From an uncultured Bacilli bacterium (GTDB lineage Bacteria > Bacillota_I > Bacilli_A > RF39 > UBA660): a stretch of 49,162 bases of DNA. Positions within the stretch are counted from its first letter, which is position 1. Each line of letters starts with the position of its first letter. The stretch covers positions 1 through 49,162 of the forward strand of contig CANRPF010000007.1 of NCBI GenBank assembly GCA_947632375.1. The letters are read 5' to 3'. Made by a program: the position numbers and the translations under genes. Below are positions 22,861 through 31,608 of this stretch, one piece after another. The notes under the pieces are model-generated. The model saw only the letters and a program-made list of their open reading frames with translations, ran no database searches and was not told the origin of the DNA.

Positions 22861-25022
22861 TATTTATCCTCGTCATCTTTATCATCTATATGAATAACAC
22901 GTTCTTTAATTTCTTGAGTTCTTCCCTTATTCCAGAAATTTGTTCCAATATAACCACAAGTACGACGAGTAACATGTAATTTATCATGGTCTCTATTTCC
23001 ACAGTTAGGACAATACCATTCTAAATCATCATCAATTAAAATTTCACCAGAATAGCCACATTCTAAACAATAATCTGATTTAGTATTTAATTCTGCATAC
23101 ATAATATTATCGTAAATAAACTGAATTACTTCAATAACAGCATCTAAATTATTAGTAAGATTAGGAGTTTCAATATAAGATATTGCACCACCTGGACTTA
23201 ATTGTTGGAATTCACTTTCTAATTTTAATTTTGTAAATGCATCTATTTCTTCAAAAACAGGTACATGATAAGAATTTGTAATATAATCTCTATCAGTAAT
23301 TCCTTTAATTTTACCAAAACGTTCTCTTAAACATTTAGCAAACTTATAAGTAGTAGCTTCTATAGGAGTTCCATAAACACTGTAATCTATATCTTCTGCT
23401 TCTTTCCATTTTTTACAAGCATCATTTAACTTTTTCATTACGGCAAGTCCAAATTCCTTACCTTCACCATTATCAGTATGAGAATGACCTGTCATATATT
23501 TAACACATTCATATAATCCAGCATATCCTAATGAAATAGTAGAATATCCATGATGTAATAAATCGTGAATACTTTCACCCTTTTTAAGACGAGCTAATGC
23601 ACCATGTTGCCATAAAATTGGAGCAACATCACTTGTAGCTTTACTCAAACGTTTATGTCTAATTTGAAGTGCTCTATGGCAAAGTTCTAATCTTTCATCT
23701 AATATATTCCAGAATGCATCCATATCTTTTTCTGAAGATAAAGCAACATCTGGTAAATTTATTGTAACAACTCCTTGATTGAAACGACCATAATATTTAG
23801 GTTTACCTGCTTCATCAACATAAGGAGTTAAAAATGATCTACAACCCATGCAAGGATAACATTGTCCATTTCCATTTTTATCAATTTTCAATTGTTTCAT
23901 TATTTTTTCAGAAATATAATCAGGAACAAGTCTCTTTGCAGTACATTCAGCTGCTAATTCAGTTAAATACCAATACTTACTACCCTTTCTAACATTATCT
24001 TCTTCCAAAATATATAATAATTTTGGAAATGCAGGTGTAACATAAACGCCAGCTTCATTTTTCATACCTTGAATTCTTTGTTTTAATACTTCTTCAATTA
24101 TCATAGCAAGTTCTTCTTTATATTCTTCTGTTTCGCCTAAGTACATACAAACGCTTAAGAAAGGAGCTTGTCCATTTGTAGTAGTCATTGAATTGATTTG
24201 ATATTGGAAAGTTTGTACTCCATCAGTTATTTCTTTTTTTAAATCTTCACGGGCAAACTGTTCACATTTTTCTTTAGATAATTTTCTATTTTTATATTTT
24301 TCATAAAAACGATTATAGCTGTCCCTAACAAATGGTGCTAAATGAGTTAAAGTTATTGTAACACCACCATATTGACTAGAATTAACTGCAGTTATTAATT
24401 GAGTTGCAATTGTCATAGCTGTAATAAAACGATGTGGTTTTTCAATCATAACTCCATTAATATTAGTTCCGTTTTGAAGCATATCTTCCAAATTAATTAA
24501 ATCACAATTATGCATTGCATTTTGAGCAAAATAATCAGCATCATGGAAATGAATTATTCCATCATCATGAGCTCTTACTATATCTTCTGGAAGCAAAAAT
24601 CTTCTAGTTATATCTGTACTTGTAATACCTGCTAAATAATCACGTTGAGTAGTTATAATCTTTGCATTCTTATTTGAATTTTCTGTATTCCAATATTCAC
24701 TTTCACCATCTATTAATTCTTTAATTGCTAAATCAGTAGTATTACTTTTTCTAACTAACTCTCTTGTATATCTATATGTTATATATTTTTTAGCTAAAGC
24801 ATATTTTCCAATAGACATCAATTTCATTTCAATAATGTCTTGAATATCTTCAACTAATATTCTTTTTTTACCTAATCTTTCTATATATCTTATTATATTT
24901 TTTATTTGAGTTGGAGAAGCTTGATCTGCCTCTTCTACTTCCATATTAGCTTTCATTATGGCGTTCTCTATTTTATCAGGAGAATAATCTACCATATGCC
25001 CGTCTCTTTTTATAACTTTCAT
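22860..25022 (-). CDS. nrdD: anaerobic ribonucleoside-triphosphate reductase (class III)
   Basis: The enzyme reduces NTPs to dNTPs with a glycyl radical and formate, and is destroyed by oxygen. The N-terminal ATP-cone (VIKRDGHMVDYSPDKIENAI) gives allosteric control. Catalytic Cys are in the CMGCRSFLTPY region and near the middle of the barrel. Near the C-terminus a zinc site uses CLECGYSG and CPNCGNRD, followed by the glycyl radical motif RRTCGYIGTNFWNKGR. The protein is 720 residues, a normal size. I chose the ATG at 25022, with GAGGT six bases away; the longer frame starts before the ribosome binding site. It is divergent from a CRP/FNR-type regulator. The palindrome at 25078-25095 is centred about 41.5 bases before its predicted transcription start. 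Confidence 0.96.
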   Translation of the reverse strand: MKVIKRDGHMVDYSPDKIENAIMKANMEVEEADQASPTQIKNIIRYIERLGKKRILVEDIQDIIEMKLMSIGKYALAKKYITYRYTRELVRKSNTTDLAIKELIDGESEYWNTENSNKNAKIITTQRDYLAGITSTDITRRFLLPEDIVRAHDDGIIHFHDADYFAQNAMHNCDLINLEDMLQNGTNINGVMIEKPHRFITAMTIATQLITAVNSSQYGGVTITLTHLAPFVRDSYNRFYEKYKNRKLSKEKCEQFAREDLKKEITDGVQTFQYQINSMTTTNGQAPFLSVCMYLGETEEYKEELAMIIEEVLKQRIQGMKNEAGVYVTPAFPKLLYILEEDNVRKGSKYWYLTELAAECTAKRLVPDYISEKIMKQLKIDKNGNGQCYPCMGCRSFLTPYVDEAGKPKYYGRFNQGVVTINLPDVALSSEKDMDAFWNILDERLELCHRALQIRHKRLSKATSDVAPILWQHGALARLKKGESIHDLLHHGYSTISLGYAGLYECVKYMTGHSHTDNGEGKEFGLAVMKKLNDACKKWKEAEDIDYSVYGTPIEATTYKFAKCLRERFGKIKGITDRDYITNSYHVPVFEEIDAFTKLKLESEFQQLSPGGAISYIETPNLTNNLDAVIEVIQFIYDNIMYAELNTKSDYCLECGYSGEILIDDDLEWYCPNCGNRDHDKLHVTRRTCGYIGTNFWNKGRTQEIKERVIHIDDKDDEDK

Positions 25023-25051
25023 ATCACTACCTCTTTCTTTATCATAACTAA

Positions 25052-25060
25052 AATATATCA
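25052..25060 (-). promoter_or_regulatory. extended -10 promoter element of nrdDG
   Basis: On the minus strand the motif TGaTATATT is an extended -10. No good -35 hexamer is found at 17 bp, as expected for an activator-dependent promoter. The predicted start is near 25045. Confidence 0.45.
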
Positions 25061-25077
25061 CATTTATTAAAAATAAT

Positions 25078-25095
25078 TTGTTGCAATTGCAACAA
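25078..25095. promoter_or_regulatory. perfect 18-bp palindrome, likely CRP/FNR-family operator
   Basis: TTGTTGCAATTGCAACAA is a perfect inverted repeat between the divergent nrdD and crp-like genes. Its centre is about -41.5 for nrdDG and it overlaps the -35 of the regulator gene, which suits activation of one and repression of the other. The binding protein is inferred from adjacency. Confidence 0.75.
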
Positions 25096-25115
25096 TTAAA
25101 GAAAAATGATAAAAT
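25087..25115 (+). promoter_or_regulatory. promoter of the CRP/FNR-family regulator gene
   Basis: TTGCAA (25087-25092) and TAAAAT (25110-25115) are exactly 17 bp apart. The -35 is the right half of the palindrome at 25078-25095. Confidence 0.65.
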
Positions 25116-25135
25116 TTTTTTAAGGTGATTATTTT

Positions 25136-25795
25136 ATGACAAATCCATTTGATAATATCAGTCCAAGAAATAAAGAGAAACTACTAAAATTTTTAGAAGC
25201 AGATATAGTTACTTTCCAAAAAAATAGTCCTTTACAAATACTTGGCAAGAATGAAAATATTTTAGGAATAATTATAAAAGGATATATTCAAATTAGAAAA
25301 ACTGATTACAATGGAAATAGAATAATTATAGAAGAATTAATGGATAATCAAATTTTTGGTTCTATAATATCTTCACTTAAAAGTACAGAATATGATTTAA
25401 TAGCTAAAGAAACAACAGACGTTATTTTAATTGATTATACAAGATTATTTTTAAGTAATGAATCTAAAGATTACTATATGCAATTTATAAAAAATATATT
25501 AAAAATATTAACTGAAAAAATAGAAGAAAAAAATGAGAGAATCGAACTACTTACAAAAAAAACAATAAGAAATAAACTTCTAAAATATTTTGATATTATG
25601 TCAAAAAAATATAATTCAAAATATATATATCTACCATTTAATTTTACAGATTTAGCAGACTATTTATCTATTGATAGAAGTGCTATGTCAAGAGAATTAA
25701 AGTATTTAAAAGAAGAAGGTTTTATTTTTATTAAGGGTAAAAAAATAACTTTACTTTATGAAAAAGATAGTTCTTTATATATAAATTTTCAATAA
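25136..25795 (+). CDS. CRP/FNR-family transcriptional regulator
   Basis: The 219-residue protein has an N-terminal cyclic-nucleotide-binding-type beta-roll (about residues 15-115, with LGIIIKGYIQIRKTDYNGNR and MDNQIFGS), a dimerisation helix (about 120-150) and a C-terminal winged helix at about 165-205 (FTDLADYLSIDRSAMSRELKYL). It has no Cys at all, so it cannot hold an FNR-type iron-sulfur cluster. The cAMP-contact Arg-Ser of CRP is not evident either. Its signal is therefore unknown; heme, NO or a small metabolite are possibilities known in the family. It lies divergent from nrdD across an 18-bp palindrome. The ATG follows AGGTGATT. A role in switching on anaerobic nucleotide reduction is inferred from position. 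Confidence 0.85.
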   Translation: MTNPFDNISPRNKEKLLKFLEADIVTFQKNSPLQILGKNENILGIIIKGYIQIRKTDYNGNRIIIEELMDNQIFGSIISSLKSTEYDLIAKETTDVILIDYTRLFLSNESKDYYMQFIKNILKILTEKIEEKNERIELLTKKTIRNKLLKYFDIMSKKYNSKYIYLPFNFTDLADYLSIDRSAMSRELKYLKEEGFIFIKGKKITLLYEKDSSLYINFQ

Positions 25796-25835
25796 GTATG
25801 TTATAATTTTATTATAAATGAAAGGATTTGAGATT

Positions 25836-26294
25836 ATGGAAAGAAAAAGAGGTTTTGAAATTGCGAAAGGATATGAAGATAAATCAATAAACTTACCTAC
25901 AAGAAAGACAAAATATTCAGCAGGATATGATGTTGAAGCAGCTGAAGATGTTATAATTCCAGCATATAAAAGTGGTCAAAAACCTACGTTAGTACCAACA
26001 GGTTTAAAAGCTTATTGTGAAGAAGATGAATTTTTTATGTTAGTTAATAGAAGTTCAGGTCCAAAAAAAGGTTTAGTTATGGCAAATGGAATTGGAATTG
26101 TAGATGCTGATTATTATGGTAATGAGTCTAATGACGGACATTTCTTTTTTCAATTTTATAATATATTAGATCATGATATTGAAATAAAAAAAGGAACTGC
26201 AATAGGACAAGTTATATTTCAAAAATATTTGCTAACAGATGATGATAAAGCTGAAGGAATAAGAACAGGCGGAATTGGTTCTACTGACAAATAA
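25836..26294 (+). CDS. dut: dUTP diphosphatase (trimeric type)
   Basis: The enzyme hydrolyses dUTP to dUMP and pyrophosphate, keeping uracil out of DNA. Motifs appear in order: SAGYDVEAAEDV (1), NRSSGPKKGL (2), NGIGIVDADYYG (3, with the catalytic Asp), KKGTAIGQVIFQKY (4), and RTGGIGSTDK at the C-terminus (5, P-loop-like). The protein is 152 residues, normal. I chose the ATG at 25836, preceded by AAAGGA nine bases away; the ATG at 25818 lies before that site. It is 22 bases (to the longer frame) behind the CRP-like gene, so the two are probably cotranscribed. This fits a nucleotide-metabolism group with nrdDG. Confidence 0.93.
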   Translation: MERKRGFEIAKGYEDKSINLPTRKTKYSAGYDVEAAEDVIIPAYKSGQKPTLVPTGLKAYCEEDEFFMLVNRSSGPKKGLVMANGIGIVDADYYGNESNDGHFFFQFYNILDHDIEIKKGTAIGQVIFQKYLLTDDDKAEGIRTGGIGSTDK

Positions 26295-26315
26295 AAAAGT
26301 GGTAACACTTTTTTT
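26293..26315. terminator. bidirectional terminator between dut and the ABC-2 permease gene
   Basis: AAAAAAGTG and CACTTTTTT form a 9-bp stem with a GTAA loop. It overlaps the dut stop on one side and the permease stop (26314-26316) on the other. Confidence 0.8.
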
Positions 26316-27486
26316 ATTTTGAAAATAATATTTTTTCAGACTTATACTGCTTAATAATTATATATAAAACTATTATTATAAATATAGTAGTAGATAATAT
26401 CATTAACAATATATTTGTTATACTCATATTACCTTCAGTTATATCTGTAAATAATAAAGTAAAGTTAACAAAAGGTATTAATGATAGTGATGAAGTTGAT
26501 TTTAATTTTAACATAAATGCAATTAATCCCGGAAAAAATGAAATAAATGTTAATGGTGTCAATGCACTTTGAGCTTCTTTAAATGTTTTTTTATTGCTTG
26601 CTATGGCAATACAAAGTCCGCTTATTAAAAATGAATAAGCAATTATAACTATCGTTGCATATAACAAACTACTAACTGATAAAGTAACCGTACTATCTTT
26701 AAATAAATCAAATAAATTAGATGATATAAATATAGAAATAACTGCTAATATTAAACTTATAATACCTGTTATTATAGAAGAAAGAGTAACACTTAAATAT
26801 TTTCCAATAATAATATCTTTGCTTTTTATAGGAAATGTAAGTAATGTTTCTAAAGTACCTCTTTCCTTTTCTCCTGCCGTTATATCAGTAGCTGGATATG
26901 TTGCTGATACAGTTATAGCCATAATTATAAATAAAAATGCATAATTTACAATATAGTTACTTATATAATCAGTTAAATACGTTTCTGTTTCTTTTATATT
27001 AACTTCCATATTAATAGAATCTAATATTTCACTTGGATTAATACCATATAGTAATAATTTTTCTTCTTGTAATTTATTTTTATAGCTTTCAAAATATGAT
27101 TCAAATAACGATACTGTTTTAGAAGTATTATCATTATAAGTTCCATTTAATATATAACTATTACCTGTTTTAGTAACATATAAATTTATTTTATTTTGCT
27201 CACATAATTTTTCTAAATTTTCTATATTACTATCATATATAACTTCTATATTATAAGCATCAAATAATTCTTTTTCTTCATTAGTTAAAGAGAAATTTAT
27301 ACCAATTTTATTATATTCTTCAATATTATCTTTTACATCTATTGCGTCTTTTTTAAATAAAAATGAAAATCCTATAATCAAAGCTGGTATTAAAAAAGGT
27401 ACTATTAGCATCATAGCTAACGACTTTTTATCTCTAAACATGCTTAAATTTTCTTTTTTAAAAATTATCCATATATTATTTTTCAT
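26314..27486 (-). CDS. ABC-2-type transporter permease, NatB-like
   Basis: The 390-residue protein has a cytoplasmic head with FRDKKSLAMMLIVPFL followed by a helix, a large external domain (about residues 40-175), then five membrane helices. A cytoplasmic GEKERGTLETLLTFPI motif, the hallmark of the NatB/YhaP group of ABC-2 permeases, follows the second helix. NatAB exports sodium in Bacillus; other members export peptides or lipids, so the substrate is unproven. The ATG at 27486 has GGTGAATAT upstream and overlaps the end of the ATPase gene by 11 bases. A terminator overlaps the stop. Confidence 0.8.
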   Translation of the reverse strand: MKNNIWIIFKKENLSMFRDKKSLAMMLIVPFLIPALIIGFSFLFKKDAIDVKDNIEEYNKIGINFSLTNEEKELFDAYNIEVIYDSNIENLEKLCEQNKINLYVTKTGNSYILNGTYNDNTSKTVSLFESYFESYKNKLQEEKLLLYGINPSEILDSINMEVNIKETETYLTDYISNYIVNYAFLFIIMAITVSATYPATDITAGEKERGTLETLLTFPIKSKDIIIGKYLSVTLSSIITGIISLILAVISIFISSNLFDLFKDSTVTLSVSSLLYATIVIIAYSFLISGLCIAIASNKKTFKEAQSALTPLTFISFFPGLIAFMLKLKSTSSLSLIPFVNFTLLFTDITEGNMSITNILLMILSTTIFIIIVLYIIIKQYKSEKILFSK

Positions 27487-28222
27487 GATATTCACCCAAT
27501 AATTTAAAAAATGCATCTCTTAAATTTTTTGTGTTTGTAAAATCGTTTATTTCTTTAGGAGTTCCAATTTTTAATATTTTACCTTTATTTATCATAATTA
27601 CCCTATCACATATATTTTCTGCTTCTTCCATATAATGAGTAGAATAAAGTATAGTTTTACCTCTTTTACGTTCTTTTTTTATAAATTCTAATATAATTTG
27701 ACTTGATATAATATCTAATCCATTAGTAGCTTCATCTAAAATATAATATTTTGGATCATGTATTAAACATCTTGCAATATTTACTCTTTGAGTTTGCCCT
27801 GTAGATAAAAATTCTATTCTTTTATTTAAAAAACTATCCATCTCTAAAAATTCAGATATTTCTTTAATTCTAGATTCTATTTTATCTTTATCTACTCCAT
27901 AAATATTGGCACACATTTTTAATAATTCGTATGGAGTAATTAAATTATATAATTTTGTATTTCCAGAAAGAAATGCAATATTTTTCTTTATATCTAATTC
28001 ATTTTTTAAATTATCAAATTTAATTGTACCTTCATCTTTTTCAAGTATTCCTACAATTACTCTAAGAAGTGTAGTTTTACCTGCACCATTTGGTCCAAGA
28101 ATTCCTAGTATTTCTCCATCTTTAGCTTCGAATGATATTCCATCATTTGCATAAAAATATTTGTTCTTTGTAGATTTATCATGAGTTACAAATTTCTTCT
28201 TTATGTTTTTAACTATTAACAT
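27476..28222 (-). CDS. ABC transporter ATP-binding protein, NatA-like
   Basis: The 248-residue ATPase has Walker A GPNGAGKTT (about residue 44), a signature LSTGQTQR (about 140), Walker B YYILDEATNG (about 158) and the switch His in YSTHYMEEAE (about 195). The signature has Thr-Gly-Gln in place of the common Ser-Gly-Gly-Gln, which is known in this subgroup. The C-terminal part after the H-loop is short. The ATG follows AAAGGAG. It drives the membrane partner encoded directly downstream with overlapping reading frames. It is separated by 35 bases from the ttcA-like gene upstream; whether it belongs to the copper operon is not clear. Confidence 0.9.
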   Translation of the reverse strand: MLIVKNIKKKFVTHDKSTKNKYFYANDGISFEAKDGEILGILGPNGAGKTTLLRVIVGILEKDEGTIKFDNLKNELDIKKNIAFLSGNTKLYNLITPYELLKMCANIYGVDKDKIESRIKEISEFLEMDSFLNKRIEFLSTGQTQRVNIARCLIHDPKYYILDEATNGLDIISSQIILEFIKKERKRGKTILYSTHYMEEAENICDRVIMINKGKILKIGTPKEINDFTNTKNLRDAFFKLLGEYHEK

Positions 28223-28256
28223 ATAATCTCCTTTAGTTTAGTATAACATAAAAGTA

Positions 28257-29084
28257 TTAGTATTTTTCTAAAAAACTTGTATATTTGCCATCATATTTAG
28301 TACCTAAAACACAATTTAAATTTATATTATCTAAAGCTTTAAAAATATTATAATCTATATCTTTATTTAACTTTCTTAAATCATTTATCATTTTTTTCAT
28401 TTCTAAACGTTTGCTAGATGATAAATTATCTTTGGTATCTCTTGTAAATTTACAAGCACAATTTAGGAACTTTAAATTATTATATTTAGCCCATGCAATT
28501 ATTGCAGATTCTTTAACTAAATAAAGTGGTCTAATTAACTCTAAACCTTTAAAGTTATCACTATGTAATTTAGGCATCATTGTTTTAATTTCAGAACCAT
28601 AAAACATAGATAGTAAAGTTGTTTCTATTACATCATCAAAATGATGACCTAAAGCTATTTTATTACATCCTAATTCTTTAGCTTTGTTATAAAGGTGTCC
28701 CCTTCTCATTCTTGCACATAAATAACATGGACTTTTTGATTCTACTGATGTTACTACATTAAATATATCACTTTCAAACATAAGAATAGGTATATTCATA
28801 GTTTTAGCATTGTTAATTATTTGATTTTTATTTTCTTCAGTATAACCTGGATTCATTACGACATAATATGCATCAAAATTTATCTTTCCGTGTCTTTTTA
28901 ATTCTTGAATACATTTAGCTAATAAAAATGAATCTTTTCCTCCACTTATACATACCATTATTTTATCGTTTTCACATATTAATTCATAATCTTGAATAGC
29001 TTTTATAAAACGACTCCATATATCTTTTCTAAATTTTTTAATAATACTTCTTTCTATCTCTTTATAAGTTTCCAAATTACTCAC
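28257..29084 (-). CDS. TtcA-family PP-loop tRNA thiolation enzyme
   Basis: The 275-residue protein carries the ATP-pyrophosphatase loop CISGGKDS at about residues 45-52. A CYLCARMRRG motif (about 118) and a later CAC (about 195, LNCACKF) give the Cys of the TtcA/TtuA cluster-binding type, and GHHFDDVIET is typical for TtcA. The family thiolates C32 in tRNA using a [4Fe-4S] cluster. Which base is modified here is not known. The start overlaps the copA end by eight bases, so it is translated together with the copper exporter. That neighbour is odd for a tRNA enzyme and may reflect the copper sensitivity of iron-sulfur clusters. Confidence 0.8.
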   Translation of the reverse strand: MSNLETYKEIERSIIKKFRKDIWSRFIKAIQDYELICENDKIMVCISGGKDSFLLAKCIQELKRHGKINFDAYYVVMNPGYTEENKNQIINNAKTMNIPILMFESDIFNVVTSVESKSPCYLCARMRRGHLYNKAKELGCNKIALGHHFDDVIETTLLSMFYGSEIKTMMPKLHSDNFKGLELIRPLYLVKESAIIAWAKYNNLKFLNCACKFTRDTKDNLSSSKRLEMKKMINDLRKLNKDIDYNIFKALDNINLNCVLGTKYDGKYTSFLEKY

Positions 29085-31254
29085 TTCTCTCTTTTTTTAA
29101 TCTCAAAGAATTAATTGATACAGTTAAACTACTAAACATCATTGCCAAACTTGCTATCATTGGACTTAAAGAAATAGAGTTAAATAATCCCATAGCTAGT
29201 GGTATCATACATACATTATAAAAGAATGCCCAAAACAAATTTTGTTTTATTATTCTCATTGTATTTTTGCTAACATTTATAAGTTTAATAATAGAAGATA
29301 AATTATCATTTAAAATAACTACATCAGATGAAGATAAAGCGATATCAGTTCCACTACTCATACTTACTCCAATAGTACAAGATGCTAAACTAGGTGCATC
29401 ATTAATACCATCTCCTACCATCATAACTTTATTATCTTTTACAAGTTCTTTTATATATTTAGCTTTATCTGTAGGTAAAACATCTGCTATTACTGTATCA
29501 ATTCCAAGTTCTTTTGCAACAATATTTGCTGTAATTTTATTATCTCCCGTTAACATAATAGGTTTTATATTTAACTCTTTTAATTTTTTTATTACATCAA
29601 ATGCATCATTTCTTATTACATCAACTACTCCTATTATACCTAATACATCTTTATCTGTTGTAATATATATAATACTATTATTTTTATTACTTAAGTAGTC
29701 TTCTTTTTCTTTATAGTTATTTTTTAGATTTAATTTTTTAAATAATTTATTACTTCCTAAATATATTTTTTTATTATCAATATTGCCAAATAATCCTATT
29801 CCATCTATTGATTTAAATTTAGATACTTCACGTAGTTTTATATTATTAGATTCTTTAAAGAGTTTAAAAGCTAAAGATATTGGATGATTTGATTTATCTT
29901 CTATACTACATGCTAATTCCATTAATTCATTATCTGAAAAGTTGCTAAAATTAAATATTTCAGATACTTTTGGCTTTCCATAAGTAAGAGTTCCTGTTTT
30001 ATCAAAAACAACGACATTTATATTTTTAGCTAACTCTAATGTAGTACTACTTTTAATTAAAATGTTATTTTTAGCACTTAATCCTACACTAACTACAATA
30101 GCTAGTGGTGTTGCAAGACCTAATGCACAAGGACATGCTACTACTAAAACACTAATCATATTATTAAAAGAAGTTGCTATAGAATTATTTAAAAATAAAT
30201 TTAAAATAAGTGTAATTATTGAAATTAAAATTACAAATGGTACAAAGACTCTACATATTTTATCTGTTATTCTTTCTATATTAGTTTTTTCAAGTGTTGC
30301 TGACTTTACCATTCTAACTATTTCTGATATTAAACTTTTACTTCCTATATTTACTGCTTTATATAGTATATTTCCATCAATGTTTAAACTACCTGCTAAT
30401 ACGTTATCATTTTTTATTTTTTTGCTAGGCAAAGATTCACCTGTTATAAAGCTTTCATCAACGTGAGTTTCACCCTCAATAACTACACCATCTACAGCAA
30501 CTTTCATTCCTGATTTTAAAACTAAGATATCATCTACATTAACTTCATCAATATTAACTTCTCTTTCTATACTACCAACTTTTACTATAGCTTTATTAGG
30601 TGTTATTTGTACAAGTTCTTTAATAGCAGAAGTAGTTTTTTCTTTAGTATTTTTATCAATATATCTTCCTAATTTAACAAAATATATAATAATAGCACAT
30701 GATTCAAAATAAATATTATTTACATAATTTGTATCTTTAAATATCATTATTAAAGAATAAAGGCTATATAAAAAACTTATACTTACTCCTAAAGTAACTA
30801 ATGTATCCATATTTGGCATTTTATGAATTATATTTGATGCACCTTTTTTAAATATATCGAATCCATAAATTAAAAATGGTATAACTAAAATAAGTAAAGT
30901 TATTGAATAAAATAGTGGATGATCTTTTGGATTTATAAAGTTATTAAATACCATGTGTCCCATACTAAAAATTAAAATAATTAAAGCTAATATACTATAT
31001 ATAATTAATGGCTTTTTTTCTGATTTTGTATTATTTAATACTTTTTCTCCATCGCTTTCAAAACCTGCTTCTTCTACGTATTTTATTAAATCATTAATAG
31101 TTATAATAGTATCGTCATAATATATTAGTGCTTCAGCTAGAACTAAGTTAACAGAACATTTATTTACACCATAACTTTTACTTAAATATTTTTCTAATGA
31201 ACTAGAACAAGCACTACAACTCATACCATCTATATTTAAAATAATCTTTTTCAT
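29077..31254 (-). CDS. copA: copper-exporting P1B-type ATPase
   Basis: CopA pumps Cu(I) out of the cell at the expense of ATP. One N-terminal HMA domain has GMSCSAC at about residues 10-16. Eight membrane helices are expected, with the ion-binding CPC in VVACPCALGLATPLAI. The actuator segment is DESFITGES. The phosphorylation site is DKTGTLT. The P1B marker is SNHPIS, and GDGINDAPSLA is the hinge motif. Membrane-helix residues NxxMIPLA and MASLAMMFSS fit the copper subgroup. It is 725 residues. The start overlaps the csoR stop in ATGA. Transcription is expected from the CsoR-controlled promoter at 31549-31577. Confidence 0.95.
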   Translation of the reverse strand: MKKIILNIDGMSCSACSSSLEKYLSKSYGVNKCSVNLVLAEALIYYDDTIITINDLIKYVEEAGFESDGEKVLNNTKSEKKPLIIYSILALIILIFSMGHMVFNNFINPKDHPLFYSITLLILVIPFLIYGFDIFKKGASNIIHKMPNMDTLVTLGVSISFLYSLYSLIMIFKDTNYVNNIYFESCAIIIYFVKLGRYIDKNTKEKTTSAIKELVQITPNKAIVKVGSIEREVNIDEVNVDDILVLKSGMKVAVDGVVIEGETHVDESFITGESLPSKKIKNDNVLAGSLNIDGNILYKAVNIGSKSLISEIVRMVKSATLEKTNIERITDKICRVFVPFVILISIITLILNLFLNNSIATSFNNMISVLVVACPCALGLATPLAIVVSVGLSAKNNILIKSSTTLELAKNINVVVFDKTGTLTYGKPKVSEIFNFSNFSDNELMELACSIEDKSNHPISLAFKLFKESNNIKLREVSKFKSIDGIGLFGNIDNKKIYLGSNKLFKKLNLKNNYKEKEDYLSNKNNSIIYITTDKDVLGIIGVVDVIRNDAFDVIKKLKELNIKPIMLTGDNKITANIVAKELGIDTVIADVLPTDKAKYIKELVKDNKVMMVGDGINDAPSLASCTIGVSMSSGTDIALSSSDVVILNDNLSSIIKLINVSKNTMRIIKQNLFWAFFYNVCMIPLAMGLFNSISLSPMIASLAMMFSSLTVSINSLRLKKERSE

Positions 31255-31532
31255 AAATTTACCCTCTTCACCATATCCATAAATTCATCAATAATATCTA
31301 AATTATCTTCTTTGATAGCATTTTTAACACAAGTAGATAAATGTTCTTTTAAAATAATATCCGATAAGCTTTTCAAAGATTTATTTACTGCAGATATTTG
31401 AATCAATATATCATAACAATATCTATCTTGTTCTACCATATTTATTATACCTCTAATTTGACCTTCTATAGTTTTTAATCTTCTATCTAATTTTTTCTTA
31501 CTTTCATTATCTCTATATTTTAATTTATCCAT
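31251..31532 (-). CDS. csoR: copper-sensing repressor CsoR
   Basis: CsoR is a helical tetrameric repressor that leaves DNA when it binds Cu(I). Residues Cys39, His64 and Cys68 match the C-H-C copper ligands (RYCYDIL, KEHLSTCV). The N-terminal helix has KKLDRRLKTIEGQIRGIINMVE. The ATG at 31532 follows GGTGATACAA; the longer frame would run into the operator. The protein is 93 residues, normal for the family. The operator lies directly upstream between the -35 and -10 of its own promoter. csoR is the first gene of csoR-copA-ttcA-like. Confidence 0.95.
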   Translation of the reverse strand: MDKLKYRDNESKKKLDRRLKTIEGQIRGIINMVEQDRYCYDILIQISAVNKSLKSLSDIILKEHLSTCVKNAIKEDNLDIIDEFMDMVKRVNL

Positions 31533-31548
31533 TTGTATCACCAAACAA

Positions 31549-31577
31549 ATTGTATTACCCCCTGGGGGTATTGTCAA
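31549..31577 (-). promoter_or_regulatory. csoR-copA promoter with CsoR operator in the spacer
   Basis: On the minus strand TTGACA (31572-31577) and TACAAT (31549-31554) are exactly 17 bp apart. The spacer is almost entirely the CsoR-type inverted repeat TACCCCC-x-GGGGGTA (31556-31570). Bound repressor would block the polymerase. Confidence 0.85.
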
Positions 31578-31583
31578 CTAAAA

Positions 31584-31608
31584 AAATAATAAAGCTTACT
31601 GCTTTATT
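31584..31608 (-). terminator. intrinsic terminator of the CmpB-type membrane protein gene
   Basis: AATAAAGC and GCTTTATT (31588-31595, 31601-31608) pair perfectly. The 5-base loop contains the TAA stop. A T-rich tract follows on the minus strand. Confidence 0.7.

Noticed and set aside
28257-29084. TtcA-like gene as a defence or DNA-modification component (DndC-like PP-loop)
   Set aside because: The Cys pattern CYLC plus CAC and the GHHFDD motif fit TtcA, and no dnd genes are near.
29267-30466. Long plus-strand reading frames opposite copA
   Set aside because: They are on the opposite strand of a well-matched gene, have no ribosome binding site or family pattern, and arise from its base composition.
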